Source of the DNA: CAJXSD01 sp964633145
Lineage (GTDB): Bacteria; Pseudomonadota; Alphaproteobacteria; Rhodobacterales; Rhodobacteraceae
Length of the DNA stretch: 64,000 nt
Assembly: GCA_964633145.1 (NCBI GenBank)
Contig: CAZWFE010000005.1
Span: 10,150 to 74,149, forward strand
Reading direction: 5' to 3'
Shown here: piece after piece, positions 43,465 through 53,005 of the stretch
How positions within the stretch are numbered: position 1 is the stretch's first letter
Layout: the number at the start of each line of letters is the position of its first letter
The notes under the pieces: model-generated
Seen by the model: the letters and a program-made list of their open reading frames with translations, nothing else
The model's database searches: none
What the model was told of the DNA's origin: nothing
Translations under genes and position numbers: made by a program

Positions 43465-46400
43465 ATGGCGCGTGATCTTCCAAAATCGGCAGGCGGATTA
43501 TTTTCCTACTTTGCGCGGCACCGCACGGCGGCCAATTTGTTATTGGTTGTGTTGTTGGTTGCGGGATTGATGGCAACCCCACGTATGCGGGCGCAATTTT
43601 TCCCCGATATTGTGTCGGATTCTATTTCTATCAGTGTAACATGGCAAGGCGCCGGTGCCGAAGACGTTGACAGCGCGATTGTCCAGACGCTAGAGCCTGC
43701 ATTATTGGCCGTCGAGGGCGTGACCGAAGCAAGCAGCACATCGCGCGAAGGCAGCGCGCGCATTCGCCTAGAATTCGAACCCGATTGGGACATGTCCCGC
43801 GCCAAGGCAGATGTCGAAAGTGCATTGGACACCATTTCCAGCCTGCCCCAAGATGCCGATGACCCCACCATCGTGCAATCCTCTTGGAGCGACCGTGTGA
43901 CGGATGTTGTTATATCAGGGCCGCTTGATATCCAGCAGTTGGGCCAATTTGCCGACGAATTTGTCATGCGCCTGTTTGACCAAGGTGTTACGCGCACCAC
44001 GATCCAAGGTTTGGCAGCCCCCCAAGTGTTGGTCGAAGTCCAAACCGTCAACCTGATCCAGTATGATGTTACTATGCGCGACATCGCAAACGCCATCGCC
44101 CAAGAGGTCGACACCGATCCCGCGGGCGATGTAACGGGTGCCAACACGCGCGTTCGTACCGGCGTTGAAAAACGCAGCGCCAAGGATATTGAACAGATTG
44201 TTTTGGGGTCCAGCCCCGATGGATCAACATTGACCATATCCGATATTGCAACAGTGCAGGATTTGGGCATGGACCGTGGGCGCAGTTATTTCGTGCGCGG
44301 CAATCCAGCGGTTTCGATCCGTGTGGATCGTTCCCAAAAAGGCGACGCCATCGCCATTCAGCACATTGTCGAAGAGGTGGCGCAGAAACTGGAACTGACC
44401 CTGCCACAGAACACCACAGTCGAATTGATCCGTACCCGCGCCGAATATATTTCGGGACGCTTGAATATTTTGCTGCAAAACGGCGCGTCTGGATTATTGT
44501 TGGTATTGGGGTTGCTGTTTTTATTCCTGAATGCACGGACGGCGTTTTGGGTCGCCGCAGGTATTCCGACAGCGATGCTGTCTGCGATCGCATTGATGTA
44601 TGTGATGGGTATTACCTTTAATATGATTTCGTTATTTGCGTTGATATTAACGCTGGGCATTGTGGTGGATGATGCCATTGTGGTGGGCGAACATGCTGAT
44701 CAACGTGCGCGAATGGGCTTGCCCCCGATTGTTGCCGCAGAAACCGCTGCGCAGCGCATGGCAATGCCGGTTCTGGCTGCTACAATCACAACGGTGATCG
44801 CATTCTTGGGTCTGACCGCCATTGGTGGCCGATTTGGCGATATGATTGCCGATATTCCCTATACCGTGATCTTGGTGCTTTGTGCGTCATTGGTAGAATG
44901 TTTTTTGATCCTGCCCAATCACATGGCCCATTCAATTTCCGATGGAACGACTGTCAAATGGTATGATCGGCCCAGTTACTATGTAAACCTTGGGTTTGAA
45001 TGGTTCCGTGATCGTATTTTCAAGCATGTCATCGGATGGATCGTTCAGGCCCGATATGCCATGATTGCGGGGGCAGTTGTGTTGCTGGCATCGCAGGCTG
45101 TTTTGGTGATCAGCGGGACAGTGAATTGGCGGTTTTTTTCATCGCCAGAACAGGCGTCGATCACCGGCAATTTTGCCATGCTGAACACGGCGACACGGGA
45201 CGATTCCGTGGAAATGGCAAACGAACTGCAGCGCGCAGTTGACACGGTCGGCGCACGCTATGAGGCCGAATATGGCCGTAACCCCGTGACCTATGTTCTG
45301 ACCGAGGTGGGCGGAAATGCAGGCCGCGGTTTGTCGGGGGCCGATACGAAATCTGCCGACTTGCTCGGTGGTATTTCAATTGAATTGATCGAGGCAGATG
45401 AACGCCCCTATTCCAGTTATAAATTCTTGGGCGATATGCAGGCCGAGGTGCAAAACCACCCCTTGTTAGAGAGTTTTTCTTTCCGCCGTTGGGGATCGGG
45501 CCCAGGTGGGGATGCATTGGATGTGCAGTTCTATGGTGCCTCGTCTGATACGTTAAAACGTGCGGCCGAAGATTTGAAAACCGCCGTTGCGCAATTTTCA
45601 ATCGTATCCGCGGTCGAAGATGATTTGGCCTATGACAAAGAAGAGCTGGTTTTGGAACTGACCGCACAGGGACAGGCATTGGGGTTCACCATTGATGGGT
45701 TGGGTCAAGTGCTGCGCAATCGTCTGAACGGGATTGAGGCTGCATCATTCCCCATGGGTGTGCGCAGTGCGGAAATTCGCGTTGAATTACCTGATGGCGA
45801 AGTGACCTCTGATTTTCTGGATCGCATGCAGCTGCGCGCGCCCAGCGGTGTCTATGTCCCCTTGGCTGATATTGTCAGTGTTGAACGCAAATCTGGGTTT
45901 TCGACGGTGCGGCGCGAAAACGGCATTCGCCTGATTTCGGTGACGGGCGACATTTCCGAAGATGACGCAGATGCCGCCAACGAAGTGATGCGCGCGTTGG
46001 AGGAAGAGATTTTGCCTGAAATTGCGTCAACCCGTCAGGTGGAATGGCGCATGTCAGGGCTAAGCGAACAAGAGGGTGCATTTTTGTCCGATGCAAAAAC
46101 AGGGCTGATTTTGGTTCTGTTGGGGATTTATCTGACGCTCACCTGGGTCTTTGCCAGCTGGACACGTCCGGTTGTGATTATGACGGTGATCCCCTTTGGT
46201 TTGGTGGGTGCCATCTGGGGCCATTATGTTTGGGAAATCCCGATGTCGATGTTTACGGTCGTTGGCCTGTTGGGGATGACAGGGATTATTATCAATGACT
46301 CAATCGTTTTGATTACAACCATTGATGAATACGCCAAGGATCGTGGATTGATCCCGTCCGTGATTGACGCAACCGCTGATCGGCTGCGGCCTGTGATGTT

Positions 46401-46866
46401 GACGACATTGACCACGGTGTTTGGCTTGGGGCCGCTGCTGTACGAACAATCGTCCCAAGCACAGTTCCTAAAGCCGACTGTCGTGACCTTGGTCTATGGC
46501 TTGGGCTTTGGCATGATTTTGGTGCTGATCGTTGTGCCGTCGCTGATCGTGATCCAAAGCGATGTGAAACGCTACTTTGTTGCGTTGCGTCATGCGTCTG
46601 CGGCGAAACACATTCGGGTCAAACGGATGTTCACGGCGGCCATTGCGCTGATCATGGTGTGGCTGGCGGCGACACTGGGTTCAGTCATCGTGACTGATCA
46701 GCTGCCTGCGGTTATCCAAAAATATGCGGATATGTTTGGGCTGTCGTCCGGTGCTGGATCTGCGCTGGTTTTGTTTTTGCTAGGGGCGGTTCTGGTTGTG
46801 ATTGTTTTGACAATCGCGACCCATGCCGCACAGGCTATGACATGGGTCCGACAGCGCCGAGCCTAG
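43465..46866 (+). CDS. RND efflux permease (AcrB/HAE-like) with extended C-terminus
   Basis: Inner-membrane proton-driven exporter (1133 aa). Two duplicated halves each have a large periplasmic loop. TM4 carries the proton-relay Asp pair in GIVVDDAIVVGEH. In TM10 the AcrB Lys position falls in GIIINDSIVLI, where an Asn-Asp takes its place. After the canonical 12th helix (VVPSLIVIQSDVKRY) there are about 80 further residues with two more predicted helices, so 14 in total. No TolC-type gene follows. It overlaps the converging DsbD-N gene by 4 nt. Confidence 0.85.
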   Translation: MARDLPKSAGGLFSYFARHRTAANLLLVVLLVAGLMATPRMRAQFFPDIVSDSISISVTWQGAGAEDVDSAIVQTLEPALLAVEGVTEASSTSREGSARIRLEFEPDWDMSRAKADVESALDTISSLPQDADDPTIVQSSWSDRVTDVVISGPLDIQQLGQFADEFVMRLFDQGVTRTTIQGLAAPQVLVEVQTVNLIQYDVTMRDIANAIAQEVDTDPAGDVTGANTRVRTGVEKRSAKDIEQIVLGSSPDGSTLTISDIATVQDLGMDRGRSYFVRGNPAVSIRVDRSQKGDAIAIQHIVEEVAQKLELTLPQNTTVELIRTRAEYISGRLNILLQNGASGLLLVLGLLFLFLNARTAFWVAAGIPTAMLSAIALMYVMGITFNMISLFALILTLGIVVDDAIVVGEHADQRARMGLPPIVAAETAAQRMAMPVLAATITTVIAFLGLTAIGGRFGDMIADIPYTVILVLCASLVECFLILPNHMAHSISDGTTVKWYDRPSYYVNLGFEWFRDRIFKHVIGWIVQARYAMIAGAVVLLASQAVLVISGTVNWRFFSSPEQASITGNFAMLNTATRDDSVEMANELQRAVDTVGARYEAEYGRNPVTYVLTEVGGNAGRGLSGADTKSADLLGGISIELIEADERPYSSYKFLGDMQAEVQNHPLLESFSFRRWGSGPGGDALDVQFYGASSDTLKRAAEDLKTAVAQFSIVSAVEDDLAYDKEELVLELTAQGQALGFTIDGLGQVLRNRLNGIEAASFPMGVRSAEIRVELPDGEVTSDFLDRMQLRAPSGVYVPLADIVSVERKSGFSTVRRENGIRLISVTGDISEDDADAANEVMRALEEEILPEIASTRQVEWRMSGLSEQEGAFLSDAKTGLILVLLGIYLTLTWVFASWTRPVVIMTVIPFGLVGAIWGHYVWEIPMSMFTVVGLLGMTGIIINDSIVLITTIDEYAKDRGLIPSVIDATADRLRPVMLTTLTTVFGLGPLLYEQSSQAQFLKPTVVTLVYGLGFGMILVLIVVPSLIVIQSDVKRYFVALRHASAAKHIRVKRMFTAAIALIMVWLAATLGSVIVTDQLPAVIQKYADMFGLSSGAGSALVLFLLGAVLVVIVLTIATHAAQAMTWVRQRRA

Positions 46867-47666
46867 CGGCTGTGACAGCCGATTTGTTCGATAACAGTAT
46901 TCGGCCCCAACACTGATATGCGCAGGCGCGATCGGTCAATTGCGGCCATCGTTTCCGTCATTGGGATCAACTGCGCCTGTCCAATCAACCTGTCGCCTTG
47001 GCGGGTGGTTGCCGTGTTTTGCGCCCAAAGGACGGTGTCCATATATTCAACCACACTGCGTTCCCAATCGCCCAGACGGGGCAGTGTCGCGGTGATGGTG
47101 ACATTCATTCGATCTGCGTCTGGGGCGAAATCACAGGTGATGGGCGGATGCCCAAGTTCATCCATTCCAAAGGGTGCCTGCGCAAGCGCTGCCAATATTT
47201 CAGGGGCGCGGTCGTTTTGTCCAGGCTGCGCGGTGTTTGACAATGACACCGACACGGGCACACAGATATCTTCGCAGATACCAATGTTGGCGTCTAGCGC
47301 CACTGTGATGGGTGATCCGCTGTGAATGGGGGTGATTTTAATCGGCAATGTGGCCCTGCCGCGATAGCCGAGTGTTTCAAATCCTTCGGACCCGAATTGT
47401 TCTGGGGCGGGCCAAATAATTTCCACGGATTTTATGTTTTGGCTGTTGCTAAAATCAAATTCGGGCGGGAAACCCGCGTCGCCTGGGCTGCGCCAATATG
47501 TTTTCCAGCCTTGTGATAATTCCAGACCCAAACCCACCACATGGGTTCCATCCGCGTTCTGCCAACCGGTGATCAAACGCGCCGATTCCAGCCCTGCTGC
47601 ATGGGACAGTCCAGATCCGAGAATGGTGGCCCCAACGGTTATGGCAAAGATCGTTTTTTGTTTCAT
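46863..47666 (-). CDS. DsbD N-terminal-like thiol-disulfide protein
   Basis: Secreted protein of 267 residues with a Sec signal peptide (cleavage after SHA). It matches the stand-alone DsbD-alpha/ScsB-N module: GLELSQGWKTYWRSPGDAG, then WPAPEQF, and a Cys pair spaced C-x3-C in GICEDICVPVS. The DsbD membrane and thioredoxin parts are absent, so it may receive electrons from CcdA or a separate DsbD-like protein. Conserved next to yqgE in this group. The ribosome site is weak. Confidence 0.8.
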   Translation of the reverse strand: MKQKTIFAITVGATILGSGLSHAAGLESARLITGWQNADGTHVVGLGLELSQGWKTYWRSPGDAGFPPEFDFSNSQNIKSVEIIWPAPEQFGSEGFETLGYRGRATLPIKITPIHSGSPITVALDANIGICEDICVPVSVSLSNTAQPGQNDRAPEILAALAQAPFGMDELGHPPITCDFAPDADRMNVTITATLPRLGDWERSVVEYMDTVLWAQNTATTRQGDRLIGQAQLIPMTETMAAIDRSRLRISVLGPNTVIEQIGCHSR

Positions 47667-47745
47667 AGCTGATTAGTGGTCCAAAATTTATAACTTGCCA
47701 AGTCACAAATAAGCGATACCTTTGAAACAGTGGGGAATGATTGGC

Positions 47746-48330
47746 ATGACAGATATATTTCATACAGCACAGACAGGGTCCTATTTCGGGGGCAAGTTTT
47801 TGGTTGCCATGCCCGCCATGCAAGATGAACAGTTTGGGCGTTCGTTGGTGTATCTGGTCGATCATTCACAAGAGGGCGCAATGGGGCTGATCGTTAATAA
47901 ACCCTTAAAGAACCACAATTTTACGCGTCTGTGTTCGTATCTGGATGTCGATATGCACGATACCCGAAACATCCCGCTGGTGTTTGGCGGGCCAGTTGAA
48001 AAACAGCGCGGATTTGTGTTGCACAGCAATGATTACAGCGATCCGCAACATTGCAAAGCCTTGCCACATGGTTTGGCGCTAAGTGCCACAAAAAATGTGA
48101 TAACAGATTTGGCACAGGGTCAGGGCCCCAGTCACGCCATTGTTGCGATGGGATTTGCGGGATGGGCAGATGGCCAGTTGGAAATGGAAATCGCCCGCAA
48201 TGATTGGTTGATTGTGGATGCTGATCCTGCGCTGATTTTTTCGGCGGACCATGATGACAAATGGGAACTGGCGTTAAAGCAATCCGGAATTGATCCCCGC
48301 CTGTTGTCGACCACGGTGGGCCATGCCTAG
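47746..48330 (+). CDS. YqgE/AlgH family protein
   Basis: Conserved UPF0301 protein (194 aa). Characteristic blocks are GKFLVAMPAMQD, FGRSLVYLVDHSQEGAMGLIVNK, and FGGPVEKQRGFVLH. In Pseudomonas AlgH affects alginate; the biochemical role is unknown. The start is the ATG at 47746 because GTGGGGA (47730-47736) abuts the earlier ATG at 47737. It converges on the Sua5-type gene. Confidence 0.88.
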   Translation: MTDIFHTAQTGSYFGGKFLVAMPAMQDEQFGRSLVYLVDHSQEGAMGLIVNKPLKNHNFTRLCSYLDVDMHDTRNIPLVFGGPVEKQRGFVLHSNDYSDPQHCKALPHGLALSATKNVITDLAQGQGPSHAIVAMGFAGWADGQLEMEIARNDWLIVDADPALIFSADHDDKWELALKQSGIDPRLLSTTVGHA

Positions 48331-48334
48331 GGTA

Positions 48335-49297
48335 CTATGATGGCTTGGGGGCTGCGGCGCGCATTAAGCGATCATTAATGGCAAGGCCCAGACCGGTCTG
48401 AGGTATGGGCGAAACGGCAATTTTGTCGCCTGCTAATTTATCAATCTGATGTAGCATGGTAAACAGATTTGCCGCCGCTTCGCGCAAATCGCCCTTGGGG
48501 GACAGGTTTAAATCACACGTGACATCGCCAAACCCCAGCCGTTTTTCATCATCTTGCCATGTGGTTGCATTCAGCCGCACCACGCCATTGGGGGCATAGT
48601 GTGATAATAATTGCCCGGGCGCCTGAATGTCGGCGCTGCTGTCATCGTCGGCGGTGACGCTTTGGTGGTCGGGTGGGGTGCCCAAAACATTGGCCAGTTG
48701 GGTTTGCGTGATTGTTCCTGGCCGCAAAATTGTTGGGGTCTCCAACAGCGATAGTATGGTTGATTCCAACCCTTCGTCACACAGGCTGGTTGCGATTACG
48801 GCGTCGATTTTCCCATCTAACCCTTGGATCACATGTTCCGCCTGTGTCGGGCTGATTTTACCCGATGGGTTGGCCGAGGGTGCTGCAATGCCCCGCCCCA
48901 AGCTGCGCAACACCGTCTGTGCAATGGGATGACGTGGAACACGAATGGCCACGCTGGGCAATCCGGCGGTGACGGCAGGGGCCAGCCCCGCATCGTCACG
49001 CATTGGCAACACCAATGTCAACGGTCCAGGCCAGAACGCCTGTGCCACCTGCTGCGCGGTATCTGTCCAGTGAACATAGCGCTGGGCCATGGCGACATCG
49101 GCCACATGCACAATCAGCGGGTTGAAACTGGGCCGGCCCTTGGCTGCATAAATGCTGGCCACAGCCTGCGGATTATGGGCATCTGCACCCAATCCAAACA
49201 CAGTTTCCGTTGGAAACGCCACCAGCCCACCCTGCGCCAAAATGGCGGCAGCGGTTCCAATATCGGCAGGTGTGTCAGTTAGACGTTTGGTGGACAT
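48335..49297 (-). CDS. L-threonylcarbamoyladenylate synthase (Sua5 type)
   Basis: Makes the threonylcarbamoyl-AMP used for t6A37 of ANN-decoding tRNAs. The YrdC domain (about 1-200) has GGLVAFPTETVFGLG and the basic YAAKGRPSFNPLIVH. A linker and the Sua5 domain follow, with PGQLLSHYAPNG at the hinge. At 320 aa it is the long Sua5 form, not short TsaC. The C-terminal Sua5 domain may contribute to regulation. Confidence 0.92.
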   Translation of the reverse strand: MSTKRLTDTPADIGTAAAILAQGGLVAFPTETVFGLGADAHNPQAVASIYAAKGRPSFNPLIVHVADVAMAQRYVHWTDTAQQVAQAFWPGPLTLVLPMRDDAGLAPAVTAGLPSVAIRVPRHPIAQTVLRSLGRGIAAPSANPSGKISPTQAEHVIQGLDGKIDAVIATSLCDEGLESTILSLLETPTILRPGTITQTQLANVLGTPPDHQSVTADDDSSADIQAPGQLLSHYAPNGVVRLNATTWQDDEKRLGFGDVTCDLNLSPKGDLREAAANLFTMLHQIDKLAGDKIAVSPIPQTGLGLAINDRLMRAAAPKPS

Positions 49298-49406
49298 TTC
49301 ACAAATTTATGACGTTGCGTTTCAGTTGCTGTTTCAGTTCCCAATACCCTATGATTTGGGGCAATCCAAGCCCCTGTGACGGGGCATCAGCCAATAGGGG
49401 AACAAC

Positions 49407-51125
49407 ATGCCATACCGCGCGCCAGTTTCAGATTATTCGTTTTTGCTGAACCAAGTTTTGGATTATCAACAGATTTGTGCGCAACCACGATTTGAGGACG
49501 CTGGCCCTGACACAGTCGATGCCATCCTAACAGAAGCAGCCAAAATGTGCGAAGATGTCATGGCCCCCTTGCAACGCAATGGCGACATTCAGGGGGCGGT
49601 TTTGGAAAATGGGGTGGTGCGTACATCACCCGGTTTTGCAGATGGCTATCGCGCGATTGCCGATGGGGGATGGGTCTCTACATCCGCTTCGGTCGACTAT
49701 GGCGGAATGGGGTTGCCGCTGACTGTTACCACTGCGGTCAATGAAATGATGGCGTCAGCCTGTTTGTCATTGCAGCTAAATCCATTGATGACCCAGGGCC
49801 AGATCGAAGCGTTGGAACACCACGCATCAGACGCGATCAAGGATTTGTATCTGCCCAAACTGATTACCGGCGAATGGTGTGGCACGATGAACCTGACAGA
49901 ACCACAAGCTGGATCAGACGTGGGCGCATTGCGATCCAAGGCCGAACCAAATGGCGACGGGACCTATGCCATTTCGGGGCAGAAAATCTATATCTCGTGG
50001 GGGGATAATGATTTTTCTGGCAATGTGTGCCATTTGGTTTTGGCGCGTTTGCCTGATGGGGTTGCGGGGACCAAGGGGATTTCGCTGTTCTTGGTGCCGA
50101 AGTTCATTCCCGACGAACAGGGCAATCCTGGGGTTGCCAATACGTTAAAGGTTGTATCGCTGGAACATAAAATGGGCCTGCACGGCAGTCCAACCGCTGT
50201 TATGCAATATGATGGCGCAACGGGGTGGTTGATCGGTGAACCCCATGATGGAATGCGCGCCATGTTTACCATGATGAACAACGCCCGTCTGGGTGTTGGT
50301 GGTCAGGGCATTGGTGCGGCCGAGGGCGCATTTCAACATGCGCTTGCCTATGCCCAAGGGCGGGTTCAGGGGCGCAGCCCCATCGCCAATGGCGGCGGCA
50401 CGATCATGGATCACGCGGACGTGCGCCGTATGCTGATGACGATGAAGGCCGATATTTTTGCCGCCCGCGCGATTGCGCTGGCCAATGCGATGGCGATTGA
50501 TATGCAAACCGCAACTGCTGCGCCCGAATGGGCCGCGCGTGCCGCGTTTTTAACGCCAATCACCAAGGCGTTTGGTACCGACACCGGAATTGATGTGGCG
50601 TCAATGGGCGTGCAGGTTCATGGCGGTATGGGCTTTATCGAAGAAACGGGCGCGGCCCAATATCTGCGCGATGTGCGCGTCACTGCCATTTACGAAGGGA
50701 CAAACGGCATTCAAGCGATGGATTTGGTGGGCCGCAAATTGATGGATGGCGGCGAAGCGGCCTTTGCCCTGCTAGATGAAATGCAAAGCACGATTGAGGC
50801 GGCGCGCGCCCAAGGATCGCAACTGGCCGAACCTGTGTGGCAGGCTGTTGAAACACTGCGCGAGGCAACAGAATGGATGGTCGAACAGGGAAATCTGAAC
50901 GATCGCTTTGCCGGTGCGGCACCATTTTTGCGCGCCTATGCACGGGTTTTGGGGGGATATTACCATCTGCGCGCCAGCCTGTGTGACGCGGGACAGGGCG
51001 CACGCACTGCATTGGCCCGGTTCTACATCAAAACCCTGTTGCCCGAACACACGGGTTTGATTGCTGCGGCGTGTCAGGGGGCCGAGGACCTATATGCATT
51101 ATCTGATGATGATTTGGTTGCCTGA
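49407..51125 (+). CDS. Acyl-CoA dehydrogenase with C-terminal extension
   Basis: FAD enzyme (572 aa) that oxidises acyl-CoA to enoyl-CoA. The opening MPYRAPVSDYSFLLNQV, the substrate loop MNLTEPQAGSDVGAL, and GMGFIEETGAAQYLRDVRV are conserved. The catalytic Glu is expected in the segment YEGTNGIQAMD. The C-terminal 100 residues form the extension seen in DmdC-like enzymes, so a role in DMSP-derived methylmercaptopropionyl-CoA is possible but not proven. AGGGG precedes the ATG. The stop overlaps the MBL gene by 1 nt. Confidence 0.85.
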   Translation: MPYRAPVSDYSFLLNQVLDYQQICAQPRFEDAGPDTVDAILTEAAKMCEDVMAPLQRNGDIQGAVLENGVVRTSPGFADGYRAIADGGWVSTSASVDYGGMGLPLTVTTAVNEMMASACLSLQLNPLMTQGQIEALEHHASDAIKDLYLPKLITGEWCGTMNLTEPQAGSDVGALRSKAEPNGDGTYAISGQKIYISWGDNDFSGNVCHLVLARLPDGVAGTKGISLFLVPKFIPDEQGNPGVANTLKVVSLEHKMGLHGSPTAVMQYDGATGWLIGEPHDGMRAMFTMMNNARLGVGGQGIGAAEGAFQHALAYAQGRVQGRSPIANGGGTIMDHADVRRMLMTMKADIFAARAIALANAMAIDMQTATAAPEWAARAAFLTPITKAFGTDTGIDVASMGVQVHGGMGFIEETGAAQYLRDVRVTAIYEGTNGIQAMDLVGRKLMDGGEAAFALLDEMQSTIEAARAQGSQLAEPVWQAVETLREATEWMVEQGNLNDRFAGAAPFLRAYARVLGGYYHLRASLCDAGQGARTALARFYIKTLLPEHTGLIAAACQGAEDLYALSDDDLVA

Positions 51126-52174
51126 TGGCCGCCAAAGATCATAAACCATCGGTGCTAGAGTATCCCTTTGCTGATCCGCCGGCCCGCGGTGCGGTGGTTG
51201 AGGTGGCTACCGCCATCTATTGGATACGGCTGCCTTTGCCCATGGCGCTGGATCATGTGAATTGCTATGCCTTGGCCGATGATGACGGCTGGACGCTGGT
51301 TGATACAGGCATGTCCAGCAAAAAAACACGCGCGATTTGGCAGGAATTGTTGGCAGGCCCCTTGGCACATTTGCCGGTCAAACGCGTTTTGGTGACCCAT
51401 CACCATCCTGACCATGTGGGCCTGGCGGGATGGTTCCAACAGGAATTCGGGGCTGAACTGATGATGACCCGTACGGCGTGGTTGATGGCGCGGATGCTGT
51501 ATCTGGATGCCCAAGATGCGCCGCCTGCCGAAACAATCCTGTTTTGGAAACGCGCGGGAATGGATCCCGACATCTTAGCTGAACGTATGGCGGGTAAACC
51601 GTTTAATTTTGTGGATGCTGTGCATCATATGCCGTTGGGGTATCGACGGATCAAACAGGGCGATTGCCTGCATCTGGCGGGGCGCATTTGGGATGTCCAT
51701 ATTGGCAATGGCCATGCGCCGGAACATGCAACCCTATGGTCGCAAGATCAGGAAATTGTTATCGCCGGCGATCAGATCATTTCATCGATCAGCCCAAATT
51801 TGGGGGTCTATGCCACCGAACCTGATGCGGACCCTGTTGGTGATTGGATCGAATCATGTACCCGCTTGGGCCCCTTGGCACGCGCCACGCACTTGGTGCT
51901 GGCAGGTCATAAATTACCATTTCGCGGATTACCGCATCGCATGACGCAATTGGTGGATAACCATCACCATGCACTGGATCGGTTGCTGGCTGATCTGAAT
52001 GAACCAAAATCTGCAACACAGGTGTTCAGCTGTTTATATCATAGAAAAATTGGGGCCGGTGAATATGGTTTGGCGCTGGTCGAGGCCGTGGCGCATTTGA
52101 ACCATTTACATCAAACAGGCCGCCTGCGCCGGTTTGTGGATGACGACGATGCCTATCGCTATGTGGCAATTTGA
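51125..52174 (+). CDS. MBL-fold metallo-hydrolase
   Basis: Metallo-beta-lactamase fold (349 aa). The zinc motif THHHPDHVGLAG (H-x-H-x-D-H) is intact, with further ligands in GNGHAPEH and the Asp in VIAGDQI. A C-terminal helical region resembles the DNA/RNA-binding-type extension of some MBL hydrolases. Translational coupling to the acyl-CoA dehydrogenase suggests thioester hydrolysis, but that is inference. Confidence 0.82.
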   Translation: MAAKDHKPSVLEYPFADPPARGAVVEVATAIYWIRLPLPMALDHVNCYALADDDGWTLVDTGMSSKKTRAIWQELLAGPLAHLPVKRVLVTHHHPDHVGLAGWFQQEFGAELMMTRTAWLMARMLYLDAQDAPPAETILFWKRAGMDPDILAERMAGKPFNFVDAVHHMPLGYRRIKQGDCLHLAGRIWDVHIGNGHAPEHATLWSQDQEIVIAGDQIISSISPNLGVYATEPDADPVGDWIESCTRLGPLARATHLVLAGHKLPFRGLPHRMTQLVDNHHHALDRLLADLNEPKSATQVFSCLYHRKIGAGEYGLALVEAVAHLNHLHQTGRLRRFVDDDDAYRYVAI

Positions 52175-52257
52175 CTGCAAAATCCCAAATTTCATAGGGT
52201 GACAGGCCGGAAAAATTGCGGTAATCAGCCTTAGCTAGCATTAGAAGGGTTATGGCA

Positions 52258-52392
52258 ATGGCAGATCATAAACACGGTTCAATGGATACCTCTGTTCAGG
52301 AAAAAACATTCGACGGATTCATTTCATGGTCCGTGCGCGTCGCAATCGCGAGCATCGCGGTTTTGGTGTTTTTGGCGATCTTTAACAGCTAA
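52258..52392 (+). CDS. aa3-type cytochrome c oxidase subunit IV
   Basis: Peptide of 44 residues with one transmembrane helix (about 20-42). The pattern HKHGSMD-x6-KTFDGF is the hallmark of the alphaproteobacterial subunit IV family. It is accessory to the haem-copper oxidase, whose main subunits are not in this window. AGAAGGG at 52243-52249 suits the ATG at 52258 better than the one at 52252. Confidence 0.82.
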   Translation: MADHKHGSMDTSVQEKTFDGFISWSVRVAIASIAVLVFLAIFNS

Positions 52393-52408
52393 AGCAATAG
52401 GGGCAGGT

Positions 52409-52999
52409 ATGCGGTGGATTTGTCTTGGGCTGGTTGCCCTTTTGGCTGCCTGCTCTGCCCCTGTTCCCAATGCGTCACCTGAAAGGGTGCGCGCTGCAGA
52501 ATACGTCCATGATGGCCCCCCTGAAATTGCGCTGTTGACGATGGTCAATAACCGCAGCGGAGAGGGCGCGCATTCTGCCCTGCTGATTAATGGATCCCAG
52601 CGTGTTATTTTTGATCCTGCGGGAACCGTTCAGCATGAATTATTGATTGAACGCGATGATGTTTTGTTTGGAATGACACCGACGATGGTTGATTTCTATA
52701 TTCGTGCGCATTCACGAATTACCCATCATGTCGTCATCCAGAAAATCCCCGTCACCCCCGAGGTCGCAGAACAGGCATTGCAGCTGGCGCTGAACAATGG
52801 CCCCGTATCATCGGCATTTTGTGCCAGCAGTACATCACAATTATTGGCACAGCTGCCGGGGTTTGAAACCATTTCAACAACAATGTTCCCCCGCACCCTG
52901 ATGGAACAATTTGCGACGTTGCCCAATGTTGTCACATCAACCGTGCGCGAAACCGACAGCGCGGACAAACGCGCCGCGGAACAGGCCTTTCAGGGTTAG
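52409..52999 (+). CDS. Lipoprotein, possible permuted papain-like fold
   Basis: Putative lipoprotein of 196 residues with lipobox LLAAC (Cys15). A His in EGAHSALLING and a Cys in SSAFCASSTSQLL are in the order seen in circularly permuted NlpC/P60 proteins, with the beta-strand VIFDPAG after the His. That is a fold guess from motif order; no catalytic activity is shown. It lies 16 nt after subunit IV and 6 nt before mobA. Confidence 0.55.
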   Translation: MRWICLGLVALLAACSAPVPNASPERVRAAEYVHDGPPEIALLTMVNNRSGEGAHSALLINGSQRVIFDPAGTVQHELLIERDDVLFGMTPTMVDFYIRAHSRITHHVVIQKIPVTPEVAEQALQLALNNGPVSSAFCASSTSQLLAQLPGFETISTTMFPRTLMEQFATLPNVVTSTVRETDSADKRAAEQAFQG

Positions 53000-53005
53000 T
53001 GCGCG

